DNA from: Mucor racemosus
Taxonomy: Eukaryota > Mucoromycota > Mucoromycetes > Mucorales > Mucoraceae
Reading direction: 5' to 3'
Assembly (NCBI GenBank): GCA_027405735.1
Contig: JAPEHQ010000001.1
Span: 6,882,001-6,946,000 of the forward strand
Length of the DNA: 64,000 nt
The notes under the pieces were generated by a model. The model was not told where the DNA came from. It saw only the letters and a list, made by a program, of their open reading frames with translations, and did no database searches. A program made the position numbers and the translations under genes. Positions 36,501-47,101 of the stretch are shown here, piece after piece; position 1 is the stretch's first letter; every line of letters begins with the position of its first letter.

Positions 36501-36734
36501 CACTACGGCCGACCTGTGATACACAAAATGATGTTGTTGTGCCCAGGTGGGCTGCACACTATAGCCTGAGCTGTTGTGCCCACTGAATATGGCTAGAAAG
36601 ATAACAAGATGCACATGGGCACAACAAAAGAAACTGCACACGAGCACAGCGAAAAGCCTGTATGTGCAGAATTATAGATTCTGCCCATGTGTATGGCATT
36701 AATTTCATGTGTGCATAATACTAGAATTGCCCAT

Positions 36735-37297
36735 TGTTTAGGATATTGACTAAATATTGAGCTGGATTATGTAATACTATATACTAATAATGAGCGCAGA
36801 ATGTATGGTTCATCGTAAGTTCTTAATATGTTATCTGGACATAATCATTAGAGTTAGGAATTGGAAGGAATAATACATATCAACTTTATCTCAATTATGG
36901 AATAAGGTGGAGTAATTTTATTATATATTATATTTAGTCTAAGATGATGAGGTGATATTATTGAAGCTGAGTCAATGGAAATCGTTACCGGCGATTCACA
37001 TTGGTTTGATCTGTTATAAAGAATATTCTATCTACTTAACTTTGCCTCCTCCTTGTCGGATCTGATTCTGGTCATATGTATTTACATTAAAACCTCATAC
37101 AACTGGTCTCCCAACTTATGAAGTCAAGATTCAATTATCGAATGTTATACCCTATATCCGCGCTCCTAAAACATATAAATACCTGATCTTTATACTCATA
37201 GCTTGACATCATCATCTTTTTTCTTATACATATACTTAATAAATATATCTAGTTCTAATTGTATTTTAGCTGATTATCTTAAGTATATATATAAATA
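36735..37297. mobile_element. Solo LTR-like insertion, 563 bp, TSD CCCAT
   Basis: It begins TGTTTAGGATATTGAC, in the style of copia-type LTRs, and is flanked by CCCAT at 36730-36734 and 37298-37302. It contains a TATAAATACC word and AATAAATA near its right side. The right end reads AAATA rather than CA, so the terminus may be mutated. The uninterrupted target 'attgcccataagcat' is seen in A/B copy 4 near 59915. Confidence 0.7.
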
Positions 37298-37580
37298 CCC
37301 ATAAGCATATTATTATCCCTATTTGTGCATAATAATAAAATCTGACCATGAGCATAATAATGAGCTGATCGTATGGGCGCAAATTGGTATGTACTACATG
37401 AGCATCATCGTGCCGTTCTCAAAATTCCATTGCATTTTTTACTGGAATGGGGTTTTAAATTACATTTGATTTTATTAATATAGATTATAGACAACACAAT
37501 TCAATACGTTGTTAATGAAGAGCAATACATGCAAGAGCCAATGTATTTACAATTATCATCATTTGTAAATATGTTTATAG

Positions 37581-38084
37581 TGTAATGAGTCAAACATTTC
37601 AGTTTCATTTATGCAAAACCTTGCCTCATTTTTTATATTAATACTACAAGGAAATCATTATATGATCCCTTGTAAATTTATTTGTCTTGATTGTTACACT
37701 CCTTTTACTTTTATTTATTCACTAATAAATATCTAAATTAAAAATAAGAACACCAATGAAATGTCAAAAGAGTCTATATAAATAATCTTGCCAGAATATT
37801 ACACTTTTATTAACAATACATCCTTTGGATGTATTTATATACATTAATTATAACTATTACTAGGGTTTTACTATCTAAGAATATGATGTAAGTCAATGAT
37901 TCACATTGATTTACTGTAACATTAATTATAGACTGTGACCTTGGATGTGAGACATAGGATGAGCATTGACATAACAACCAATCTTCATCAATCCAGTGAT
38001 CGCCAATTTATAATAACAAGAATAATATCTATAAGCATATTATTCTCCACCTTTGTTGTTAGTCCAAAATTACAGATCATTACA
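37581..38084. mobile_element. LTR-like family M, copy 2, carrying a nested 220-bp insertion
   Basis: It runs from TGTAATGAGTC to AGATCATTACA. Subtracting the nested element and its duplication leaves about 279 bp, the size of the copy at 44374-44650 (277 bp). It carries the empty site of the Ty3 element near 38010. Confidence 0.72.
37757..37976. mobile_element. Nested solo LTR-like insertion, 220 bp, TSD ACCAA
   Basis: It begins TGAAATGTCAAAAG and ends TTGACATAACA (TG...CA, with imperfect inverted ends). It is flanked by ACCAA at 37752-37756 and 37977-37981. The M copies at 21.0 and 44.5 kb lack it at the same point. Confidence 0.8.
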
Positions 38085-39660
38085 TATTAGCTATAATGTC
38101 TACAGCAACAATAGTTTTTTCTCGAGCATAAACTTAAATAACACTTACTGTTCAAATTTATATGCAAGCGAAATCCAAGATTATAGATGTTACTTTATCA
38201 CACATAAAATTTAAACGAATTAACCTTTTTATAACTTACTATTTTATTTTACGATTATCAGCTGTAAAAAGATTTGTTTTCGAGTATACAGTAGCTACGA
38301 TCAAAACTATGGTTATTATACAAAACATTAGATTATTATTTTTGTTTCTATACCATTTAAAATTTTATCACTTTTCTGGAACATTTTGTGGATTTGTAGC
38401 CAGTTCTAGCTTTTCATCGAGTAAATATAAATATCATTGCCTTCGATTTGATCTGGTAAAAATCAAGAAATACGTCCAACAATACAGTAGTAAATAATGA
38501 TATTTGATCTTAGAATGCGGTTAAATGAGAATACCAGCGTCTAATATAACGACTGCTGCCTATATTTAAAACATTAGTCCCTTATGTTAGAATGCATATT
38601 CAGATACAAGAAAAGAATACCAGCTTGATAGTCTGATATGCCTTATCAAACGGTGAATATATCCTTGGAATATGAAAACAAAAAGAGAAAAACAACACAC
38701 GTATAAAAGAATTTTAAGGCTTTACATTATTTAGCTTAATTAAAACCCTGAAAATTACTCATGTCAGCCAATTTAAAAGCAGCTTTACAGCGAATGAACC
38801 ATAGATTAAACAAAATAATAGGCAATATCTGTTATTATAGAAACATACATTTTTCTACCAGAAAAACCGTCTGCCATATCATACATTCATCAAAAAATTG
38901 CAAAGGCGAGTCCGTAGATCGATGCCATAATTGTGCATAGCAAGATAGCACTATTGAACGGCTAAGTCTCTTATACTATGGTATATCTAAGTTTTAAATA
39001 AAAAAGCGTTTTTTAACTTTTCTTATATTTAACCACATACGGTCTGAAAATTCAGACTTTTTTGCGGACATTTTCGGGGCTCATTTCATCCTTACCAACA
39101 CTCATGATTTTGATCAAAAAAAAGAAAAATCAAATTTTGATACCAAAATCGACGTTTAAATGTACTACATTATGAGAGAAAATTGTAACCATGACTAATA
39201 CACATTTTATAAAAGCTTAATATTAAATGTTAAGTAATGAAACTTTGTACTTTTGTCCCAAAAACGGTTTTTTGGTTAAAGGATTTTCATGTAATATTTT
39301 GCAATAAAAATGTTTGTTATTTTTTATTAAGCAAACAGAGCGCTAAATTTGGTACATGTGTATATTTTTTGTTTTTACAATTGTTATTATAATTAACTCT
39401 AGATTTTCAGAATCAGAAAAAAAAAATTAAAAAATGTCAAAATTGATGATCTGGACAAGAATAATTTTCTAAATTAATATTCCGCCTATAAGCCTTGTAA
39501 GTCTTAAAAATAAGAGATTTTATAATACCTCAGAACTTTTTCAAGAACTTACGATGCTGTACCCACGTGATTCAAGCTTATTACTGTAAATATTTGTACG
39601 TATTAATATTGTGTGGCAGTTTATTTGATGATAATATAGTCTTCTTACTTTATAATTATT

Positions 39661-39960
39661 GCATTAGAGTTGATTTACATTGAGCTTTAGTGTTATCTCT
39701 CCAATATCATAAATATAAACATGGCCATCACTGGAACCTATTGCCGCTTTTCTATCCTGTTTGTCCCAAGCCAATTTATTCAATTCTTTACCAGAACCAA
39801 CTTAATTACTTACAAATGGTTCCTCGGTATTTTTATTTAAATTCCATAGATTAAACTGGCTTGTTTTATCTACAGTAGTATCAAATGTATCATCAGCTCG
39901 CCTTATGATAAAGGTCAATTTAAAATCAGAAACATCCCATTGTCATTGTTATAAGCTACG
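39661..39960 (-). pseudogene. Captured dynein intermediate chain-like WD40 fragment (copy 2)
   Basis: On the - strand the translation includes FNLWNLNKNTEEPF and, after a short degenerate intron-like gap, LNKLAWDKQDRKAAIGSSDG and HVYIYDIGE. The pair (LWNLNxxTE... then a blade ending IYDxGE) is the signature of the last WD40 blades of cytoplasmic dynein intermediate chain. This is the longest copy, with an upstream WDVSDFKLTF block. A further exon-like match lies at 41140-41205 (-). There is no complete open frame. Confidence 0.6.
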
Positions 39961-41139
39961 AAAAGCTTGATTTTTAACAATACAGCGATTAAATAAAAAA
40001 CAAGATGATACTAATAGCATATGCTGAGTATTTAACATCTAAGTAAGTTTGATAAAGTATGCTTTTAAACCCTTTTAGAAATCCAGAGGCAAAAAACACA
40101 ACATCTTGGTCCTGTAATTTCTATCCGCCAAAATGTTGCGATTTCCGCTACACAATGAAAGTACCTTTTATCAATCTTGACCTCGATGTACATTGGGTAT
40201 CAGTTTTTTACGAGCTGTATTTTCTCTGATTTATTAATATTCAGTCATATTGAGTGATTATCTGTAGCATTGCCAAAAAAAAAGAATGAATGCTTCAAGA
40301 GTATTCTGCATATCAAATTATGCGATTTAGATTTGGTAGCAATTATTGCACTTAATTATGATTTTTGAACTTATTGATGTTAATCAAAATTATTAGTAAT
40401 ACTTTCATTCAAAAAAAGTAAGCTTTGCTTTATACATCTACATTTACCCATTCAATAAATGACATTGCATTTATTATCCGTTATATCAATCAACCGACTT
40501 CATCTTGATTCGATACATTTGGCAATTAAATGCCTAAGTTACACTCGAGCCATCATGTGTCGCCACAAAAAAATCTCGTACGGATCGACAAAGTATCACA
40601 ATTTGGATCATTTTTTTTTATGTTTATAGATCTGAGCTCTTCTTTCTCATACATTCATAGATCTCTGCATGAACCATATCTCTATCTGTTCAATTTAACT
40701 GAAATACATTGAACGCCAACGTCGTACTCGATAAAACGCCTTATGACTTTATTGCGAGTCAACACAACTAATTTAATGCTAGTTTAGCATCAGTAGTTAA
40801 ATCAGATAAATTTGAGATCAGACAACCCATTTTAATAACTTTACACACCATGACACCATGAGCTAATAATAGACCGTTATTTTAGATACATTAATCAAGG
40901 ATGATGACTTAACTCTAATGGACGAACGAGTCAATTAGTAGTATGATAAACGAAACATTAAAATCAAATATAGCAATTGAATGAGCAAGAGATGATAAAT
41001 CATGTAAATAATTAGCATAATAATTAAATTATTGCTTCAAGTATTTTAAACTGAATACACCTTTACTTTTCATCCATAAAAATTAATTTATTAGTAAAAT
41101 CAATTAACAAGCTAATAAGCAATGATTATGGTGTACCTT

Positions 41140-41205
41140 TGATAGTTGGTAGTGGTGGTATGCAAGACAGCATCTCGTTTTCCTCTTCTTGGATGTTGTT
41201 GGTCA
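41140..41205 (-). pseudogene. Upstream exon-like piece of the captured gene
   Basis: Reverse complement of the piece at 12478-12545 (a coding-like MLSCIPLPTIK block ending at a GT donor). It is separated from the WD40 piece by about 1.2 kb here but adjacent in copy 1. Confidence 0.4.
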
Positions 41206-41303
41206 CCAAATAGAAAAAAATATTTTTTAGAAACTAAATAGATTAATATGAGTTTATTCATTTTTTATTAATTCATTCAAATCAATTCAATACTGCAATA
41301 CTA

Positions 41304-41979
41304 CACTAGGGCCAAGCTATGCTTCCCATGGGTATAATGATCTGCACAGATGGGCAGAATAAAAAATTTTGTGCAGATCAGGCAGCCCAGATTACCAGAG
41401 CAATGAGATCAAGATTTTTTAGTCAATTTATTAAAGTATATCAATCATAATAAATTAATAACGAAGATAATTTGAGTGGTTTAAAACAGCTATGATTTAC
41501 TCTGATTCAACAGAATTGCCTTATTGACGAGATATATTAATTTGAAATTTGGGGTTTGAAAGACTTCTGTCCATGTTCTTCTTTCGTAGACCAAATGGGA
41601 ACAACGACAACAACCTGTTTGGTAACACTAAAAGTATTTATGCCTTTGTAAATTCCTGTTTGTAACACATAAATCTTTTTTCTTCCCTACTCTTTCCTTA
41701 ACTCTTTTATTTACGTTTAAAACTACAACAAAAAGACTAATATTTTTTTATAAACTGATATCGAATAGCAGGTACAACTACATGTTTTTTCTATGTTTAT
41801 TTGGAAATAAATTATTAACTGTTAATGTTAGGGCACGTTATAATATCTTTCTCGAACAAAAAAAGCGCCCAGGACTTACTCATTTTGTTCCATTATCTAC
41901 GCTATAATCAATGCTTTTTTGATCTAAAGTTGATATCTACCTGGAGAAAAAATGGTGATTACAAAAGTATGTATAGTAT
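41304..41979 (+). repeat. Left inverted arm of the foldback element
   Basis: It comprises an outer segment (41304-41826, 'tgcttccc...aactgttaat') and an inner segment (41827-41979, 'gttagggcacgttataatatc...gtatgtatagta'). Both are found in reverse order and complement at 44212-45200. Confidence 0.75.
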
Positions 41980-44210
41980 TGGATTTATTTGAATGAATGA
42001 ATAAACTCATATTAGTTTATTTAGTTTCTAAAAAGCACTTATTTCTATTTAGTGGCCAACAGCTAAGAAGAGGATAAAAAAGCGGCAATAGGTTCCAGTG
42101 ATGGCCATGTTTATATTTATGATATTGGAGAGATAACACTAAAGCTCAATGTAAATCAACTCTAATGCAATAATTATAAAGTAAGAAGACTATATTATCA
42201 TCAAATAAACTGCCACACAATATTAATACGTACAAATATTTACAGTAATAAGCTTGAATCACGTGGGTACAGCATCGTAAGTTCTTGAAAAAGTTCTGAG
42301 GTATTATAAAATCTCTTATTTTTAAGACTTACAAGGCTTATAGGCGGAATATTAATTTAGAAAATTATTCTTGTCCAGATCATCAATTTTGACATTTTTT
42401 AATTTTTTTTTTCTGATTCTGAAAATCTAGAGTTAATTATAATAACAATTGTAAAAACAAAAAATATACACATGTACCAAATTTAGCGCTCTGTTTGCTT
42501 AATAAAAAATAACAAACATTTTTATTGCAAAATATTACATGAAAATCCTTTAACCAAAAAACCGTTTTTGGGACAAAAGTACAAAGTTTCATTACTTAAC
42601 ATTTAATATTAAGCTTTTATAAAATGTGTATTAGTCATGGTTACAATTTTCTCTCATAATGTAGTACATTTAAACGTCGATTTTGGTATCAAAATTTGAT
42701 TTTTCTTTTTTTTGATCAAAATCATGAGTGTTGGTAAGGATGAAATGAGCCCCGAAAATGTCCGCAAAAAAGTCTGAATTTTCAGACCGTATGTGGTTAA
42801 ATATAAGAAAAGTTAAAAAACGCTTTTTTATTTAAAACTTAGATATACCATAGTATAAGAGACTTAGCCGTTCAATAGTGCTATCTTGCTATGCACAATT
42901 ATGGCATCGATCTACGGACTCGCCTTTGCAATTTTTTGATGAATGTATGATATGGCAGACGGTTTTTCTGGTAGAAAAATGTATGTTTCTATAATAACAG
43001 ATATTGCCTATTATTTTGTTTAATCTATGGTTCATTCGCTGTAAAGCTGCTTTTAAATTGGCTGACATGAGTAATTTTCAGGGTTTTAATTAAGCTAAAT
43101 AATGTAAAGCCTTAAAATTCTTTTATACGTGTGTTGTTTTTCTCTTTTTGTTTTCATATTCCAAGGATATATTCACCGTTTGATAAGGCATATCAGACTA
43201 TCAAGCTGGTATTCTTTTCTTGTATCTGAATATGCATTCTAACATAAGGGACTAATGTTTTAAATATAGGCAGCAGTCGTTATATTAGACGCTGGTATTC
43301 TCATTTAACCGCATTCTAAGATCAAATATCATTATTTACTACTGTATTGTTGGACGTATTTCTTGATTTTTACCAGATCAAATCGAAGGCAATGATATTT
43401 ATATTTACTCGATGAAAAGCTAGAACTGGCTACAAATCCACAAAATGTTCCAGAAAAGTGATAAAATTTTAAATGGTATAGAAACAAAAATAATAATCTA
43501 ATGTTTTGTATAATAACCATAGTTTTGATCGTAGCTACTGTATACTCGAAAACAAATCTTTTTACAGCTGATAATCGTAAAATAAAATAGTAAGTTATAA
43601 AAAGGTTAATTCGTTTAAATTTTATGTGTGATAAAGTAACATCTATAATCTTGGATTTCGCTTGCATATAAATTTGAACAGTAAGTGTTATTTAAGTTTA
43701 TGCTCGAGCAAAAACCATTGTTGCTGCAGACATTATAGCTATAAAAAAATTTACAAATGATGATAATCGTAAATATATTGGCAGTTGCATGTATTGCTCT
43801 ACATCAAAAACGTATTGAATTGTATTATCTATAATCTATATCAATAAAAGCAAAAATGTAATTAAAAACCCGTTAGTCCAGTAAACAATGCAATGGAATT
43901 TTGAGAAAGGCACGATACTCATGTACAAACCAATTAGTGTCCATACGATCAGCTCATTATGCTGATGGTTAGATTTTATTATTATGTACACATGGGATTA
44001 ATGTTATGCACACGGACATAATATATAATTCTCCACATACAGGCTTAGCGTTGTACTCGTGTGCAGTTTCTTTTGTTGTGCCCTATGTGCATATTATTAT
44101 CTTTTTAACCATATTCAGTGGGCACAACAGCTCAGGTTATAGTGTGCAGTCCACCTGGGCACAACAAAATCATCCTGTTCAGCAGCGTGCAGCACAGATC
44201 GGCCGTAGTG
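41980..44210 (+). mobile_element. Family A/B long repeat, copy 3
   Basis: A and B blocks in the orientation of copy 1, ending GGCCGTAGTG at 44210. The captured gene is shortened by an internal deletion that fuses 'ctaagaagagga' to 'aaaagcggcaatagg' near 42075. It lacks the M and Ty3 insertions and so provides an empty site for M (near 43735). Confidence 0.7.
42060..42165 (+). pseudogene. Captured dynein intermediate chain-like WD40 fragment (copy 3, deleted)
   Basis: Only KAAIGSSDGHVYIYDIGEIT remains readable, after an internal deletion. Confidence 0.55.
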
Positions 44211-44211
44211 C

Positions 44212-45200
44212 TATACTATACATACTTTTATAATCACCAGTTTTTCTGCAGGTAAATATCGACTTTAGACGAAAAAAGCGTTGGTTATAATGTAGATGAT
44301 GGAACAAAATGACGAAGTCTTGGAGGCTTTTTTTTTGTTCGAGAATGATATTATAACGCGCCCTTAACATTAATGTAATGATCTGTAATTTTGGACTAAC
44401 AGCAAAGGTAGATAATATATTTATAATAGATATTATTCTTACTATTATAGATCGGTGATCACGGGATTGATGAAGAAGGTTGGTGTTCTTATTTGTAAAT
44501 TAGTAATTACTAGTAAATAAATAAAAGTAAAGGGAGTGTAACAAGACAGATAAATCTACAAGGGATCATGTAATAATTTCCTTGTAGCATTTATATAAGG
44601 AATGAGGCAAGGTTTTGCATGAATTAAACTGAAATGTTTGACTCATTACAATTAACAGTTAATAATTCATTTCCAAATAAACAATAAGAAAACATGTACT
44701 TGCACCTGATGCTTGATTTCAGTTTATAAAAAATATTGGTTTTTTCGTTGTAATCTTAAACATAAATAAAAGAGCTACGGAAAGAGCGGGAAAGAAAAAA
44801 AAAATAATCCTAAATCAGTCGATTTTGTGTATTACAAACAGAAATTTACAAACGCATAAATACCTTTAGTGTTGCCAAACAGGTTGTTGTCGTTGTTCCC
44901 ATTTGGTCCCCGAAAGAAGAACATGGACAGAAGTCTTTCAAACCCCAAATTTCAAATTGATATATCTCGTCAATTAAGGAAATTCTGTTGAAACAGAGTA
45001 ACTCACATCTGCTTTAAACCATTCAAATTATTTTCGTTATTAATTTATTATGATTGATATACTTTAGTAAATTGACTAAAAAATCTTGATCTCATTGGTC
45101 TGCTAATCTGGGATGCCTGATCTGTACAAAAAATTTTATTCTGTCCATATGTGCAGATTATTATGCCCACCATGATGGGAAGCATAGTTCAGCCGTAGTG
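44212..45200 (-). repeat. Right inverted arm of the foldback element
   Basis: Inverted match to 41304-41979, interrupted by the 277-bp M insertion. After deleting M and one ATTAA, the junction reads 'aactgttaatgttaaggg' on the - strand, matching the left arm. Confidence 0.75.
44374..44650. mobile_element. LTR-like family M, copy 3, 277 bp, TSD ATTAA
   Basis: It begins TGTAATGATC and ends ACTCATTACA, flanked by ATTAA at 44369-44373 and 44651-44655. The empty site is the left arm at 41826/41827 ('ctgttaatgttag'). Confidence 0.82.
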
Positions 45201-45214
45201 CTAGACAAACTTCT

Positions 45215-46430
45215 AATATATCAATTTGCCCGAAAATACAAGGGTTAATAAATACCAGAATATAAGTGCACTAGCCTAATAATGTGGACTAAAATTGGCC
45301 TAAATGGATTGTAAAAAATGGAGAACCTAACCACAATGTCAATTTTTTGCATTCACAAGATAGTTCCAACTAAAAATTTACCTGCGTTTTTTGTTTCAGT
45401 AAAAAACATTGATTTTTGATAGAGATAATTAAAATAATAGTTCATGTCACAGCTTAAAGTCTATGGTAACTAAGTTCCAAAATCGATTCGACAAATTGAC
45501 CAGAAAATGATTGAAAAAACAGAATCGTTTGAATGCTCATGAACTGCAAAGTAAGTCGACCTAGCGTATTAAATAGTTTTTGTACAGTTTTGAATTCTGC
45601 ACCCATCTAAATAAATTTCAAACAAATGTTTCACATTAAATTTTGCGCAAAATACAATTAGAATTTTAGAGGTTTTTTGAAGATACATGGCATTTTTTAT
45701 AGGCATTTTTCAAATATAAGTAATGGCAATAATGCACAAAAAAATTATCTATCGATCCAGCCATTACTGAACCTTGTAGCTGCAGTTTTCATAGAAAAAA
45801 CGAGATTTTTGTTATAAAAAGGTTCAAATCCAGAATTTGGGATGAGGGTATGCAGGGGAAAAATTGATGTTAGAAATAAAGATATCTCTTTGTACACATT
45901 TTTCAGGATATCTCGAAAAATTAATATTTTGAAAAAAACTAAATTGGGTTCGAGAGAGCCCAACGAGGTTGATGATGTGAATGTAGAAAATGTACTGGTC
46001 AATTTAACCAATATTTCGAAATACACTACAAAAATACCAAAAAAATGAAAACAAAATAAAAGTGCCCAGAATTTTTTCATACTGAAATATGTTATAAAGT
46101 ACTTCAAAACAAGTAAGTTTTATTATTAAAATGCTTTAGTAAAGCTTAATTTGTTGCACAGATATGAAGGCTTAAAGTTTTGGATTTTTAGCAGTGAAGT
46201 GCCTGTAAAAATCTAAAACATTAGCACTGAAAAAGTTATACCAACTGCAAAAGATAAGATATTTCCGGATACTTGTTTTTGGATTAAAGCTGAATATCTC
46301 AGTTACATTGACATACAATTTTTTCTTGGTGTTATTTAGTGAAAAAAAAAGTTGGCATGGATGAAAAACAATGTTTCGAGATTCATGAAAGTGCTTCAAC
46401 GTCAAGGTAACAAAGATTATATGGAAAGAA
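45215..46430 (+). repeat. Family E dispersed repeat, copy 4
   Basis: The most complete copy with copy 3. It contains the antisense open frame 45745-46107 and extends to the 'ttttcttggtgttatttagtg' block shared with 1520-1560 and 58835-58865. It starts about 15 bp after the CTA duplication of the foldback element. Confidence 0.8.
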
Positions 46431-46497
46431 GAAAACTTTGCGTTTTGCATTAATACCACATAATTAAAAACGACAACACCATGTCGGATATGATTGC

Positions 46498-46781
46498 TTA
46501 ATTAAAAGAAACTGCTCTCAGTAGCTCATCATGTATATTTATACTTTGAAACTTCTGTATGACGCTTGCTAAGCTACTAACATCTATGATTTGATTTCGA
46601 CTCATCTATCTACAAGAGTAACTTGATTATACTCACTTAGCTGATTAAGTAAAGTGTTCTCATCCACGTAACATTTACAACCATCACAGCTACTATCAAA
46701 ATCTATAAGCCCTATAAGGATTTCATCACAAACACTTATTTCAGTAAATTCCGTTAGCTTTTCCGAGCAATAACCACGCAT
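46498..46781 (-). CDS. Putative small protein, 76 residues, two exons
   Basis: Exons 46781-46637 and 46583-46498 joined by a 53-nt GT-AG intron (donor GTGAGT). The donor and acceptor keep the frame and remove an in-frame stop. The predicted protein starts MRGYCSEKLTEF, has a CDGCKCYVDEN cluster with four Cys in the first exon including CxxCxC, and ends in a helical segment (VSSLASVIQKFQSINIHDEL). I do not recognise the family. The intron has the standard size and good sites for this genome, and the codons look protein-like, which is the main support. It could also be the 3' end of a longer gene. Confidence 0.45.
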
Positions 46782-46881
46782 TTTGGACACTTTTTATCGA
46801 AAGCAAAATCATCACAAGTCGATAGGTGTATTGATTATTGCATATAATTGAAAGCTTTGGGAATGCTTTCAACTTTCAACG

Positions 46882-46989
46882 ATGTCTAGTGATTTTCCAA
46901 AATTAGAAATGCCAAAAAGCCGGATCTCTAAATCGAAAACTACACAAAAAGAAGTTGCACTTCTGAACAAACTAGAAACGATCCATTAA
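46882..46989 (+). other. Short open frame, 35 codons, coding-like
   Basis: It starts MSSDFPKLEMPKSRISKSKT and ends NKLETIH. It is rich in Lys/Ser and divergent from the 76-residue gene. It is too short to call; it might be a micro-protein or lie in the 3' UTR region opposite RPS6. Confidence 0.22.
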
Positions 46990-47101
46990 AGCAACAACAT
47001 TTATCAAATCAAAGATATATTTTATAGTCCCAAACAAAAATGAATACTTTTTTTTTATTTTACTAAGTTGATTGTAGTATCGAAGGGGGAAAAGAAAATG
47101 C

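Larger units (their letters stand above)
36501..41303 (-). mobile_element. Family A/B long repeat, copy 2 (inverted), with nested insertions
   Basis: It starts CACTACGGCCGACC and runs through B (interrupted by 36735-37297 and by the M element 37581-38084), A (38.1-39.65 kb, with the 111-codon frame at 38162-38497), the dynein-like fragment (39661-39960) and about 1.2 kb present here but not in copy 1 (40.0-41.13 kb; its first part recurs at 63.44-63.95 kb). The segment 41140-41270 matches 12440-12540 in reverse complement. The right end abuts the CACTA end of the foldback element at 41304. Confidence 0.65.
41304..45200. mobile_element. CACTA-ended foldback element with ~0.7-kb inverted arms, TSD CTA
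   Basis: The left end is CACTAGGGCCAAGCTATGC; the right end read inward is CACTACGGCTGAACTATGC. Both are flanked by CTA (41301-41303 and 45201-45203), the 3-bp duplication expected of the CACTA/EnSpm superfamily. The arms 41304-41979 and 44212-45200 are inverted copies over about 680 bp once the M insertion (44374-44650) is removed. The 2.2-kb loop is A/B copy 3. No transposase was recognised, so the element is probably non-autonomous. Confidence 0.65.
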
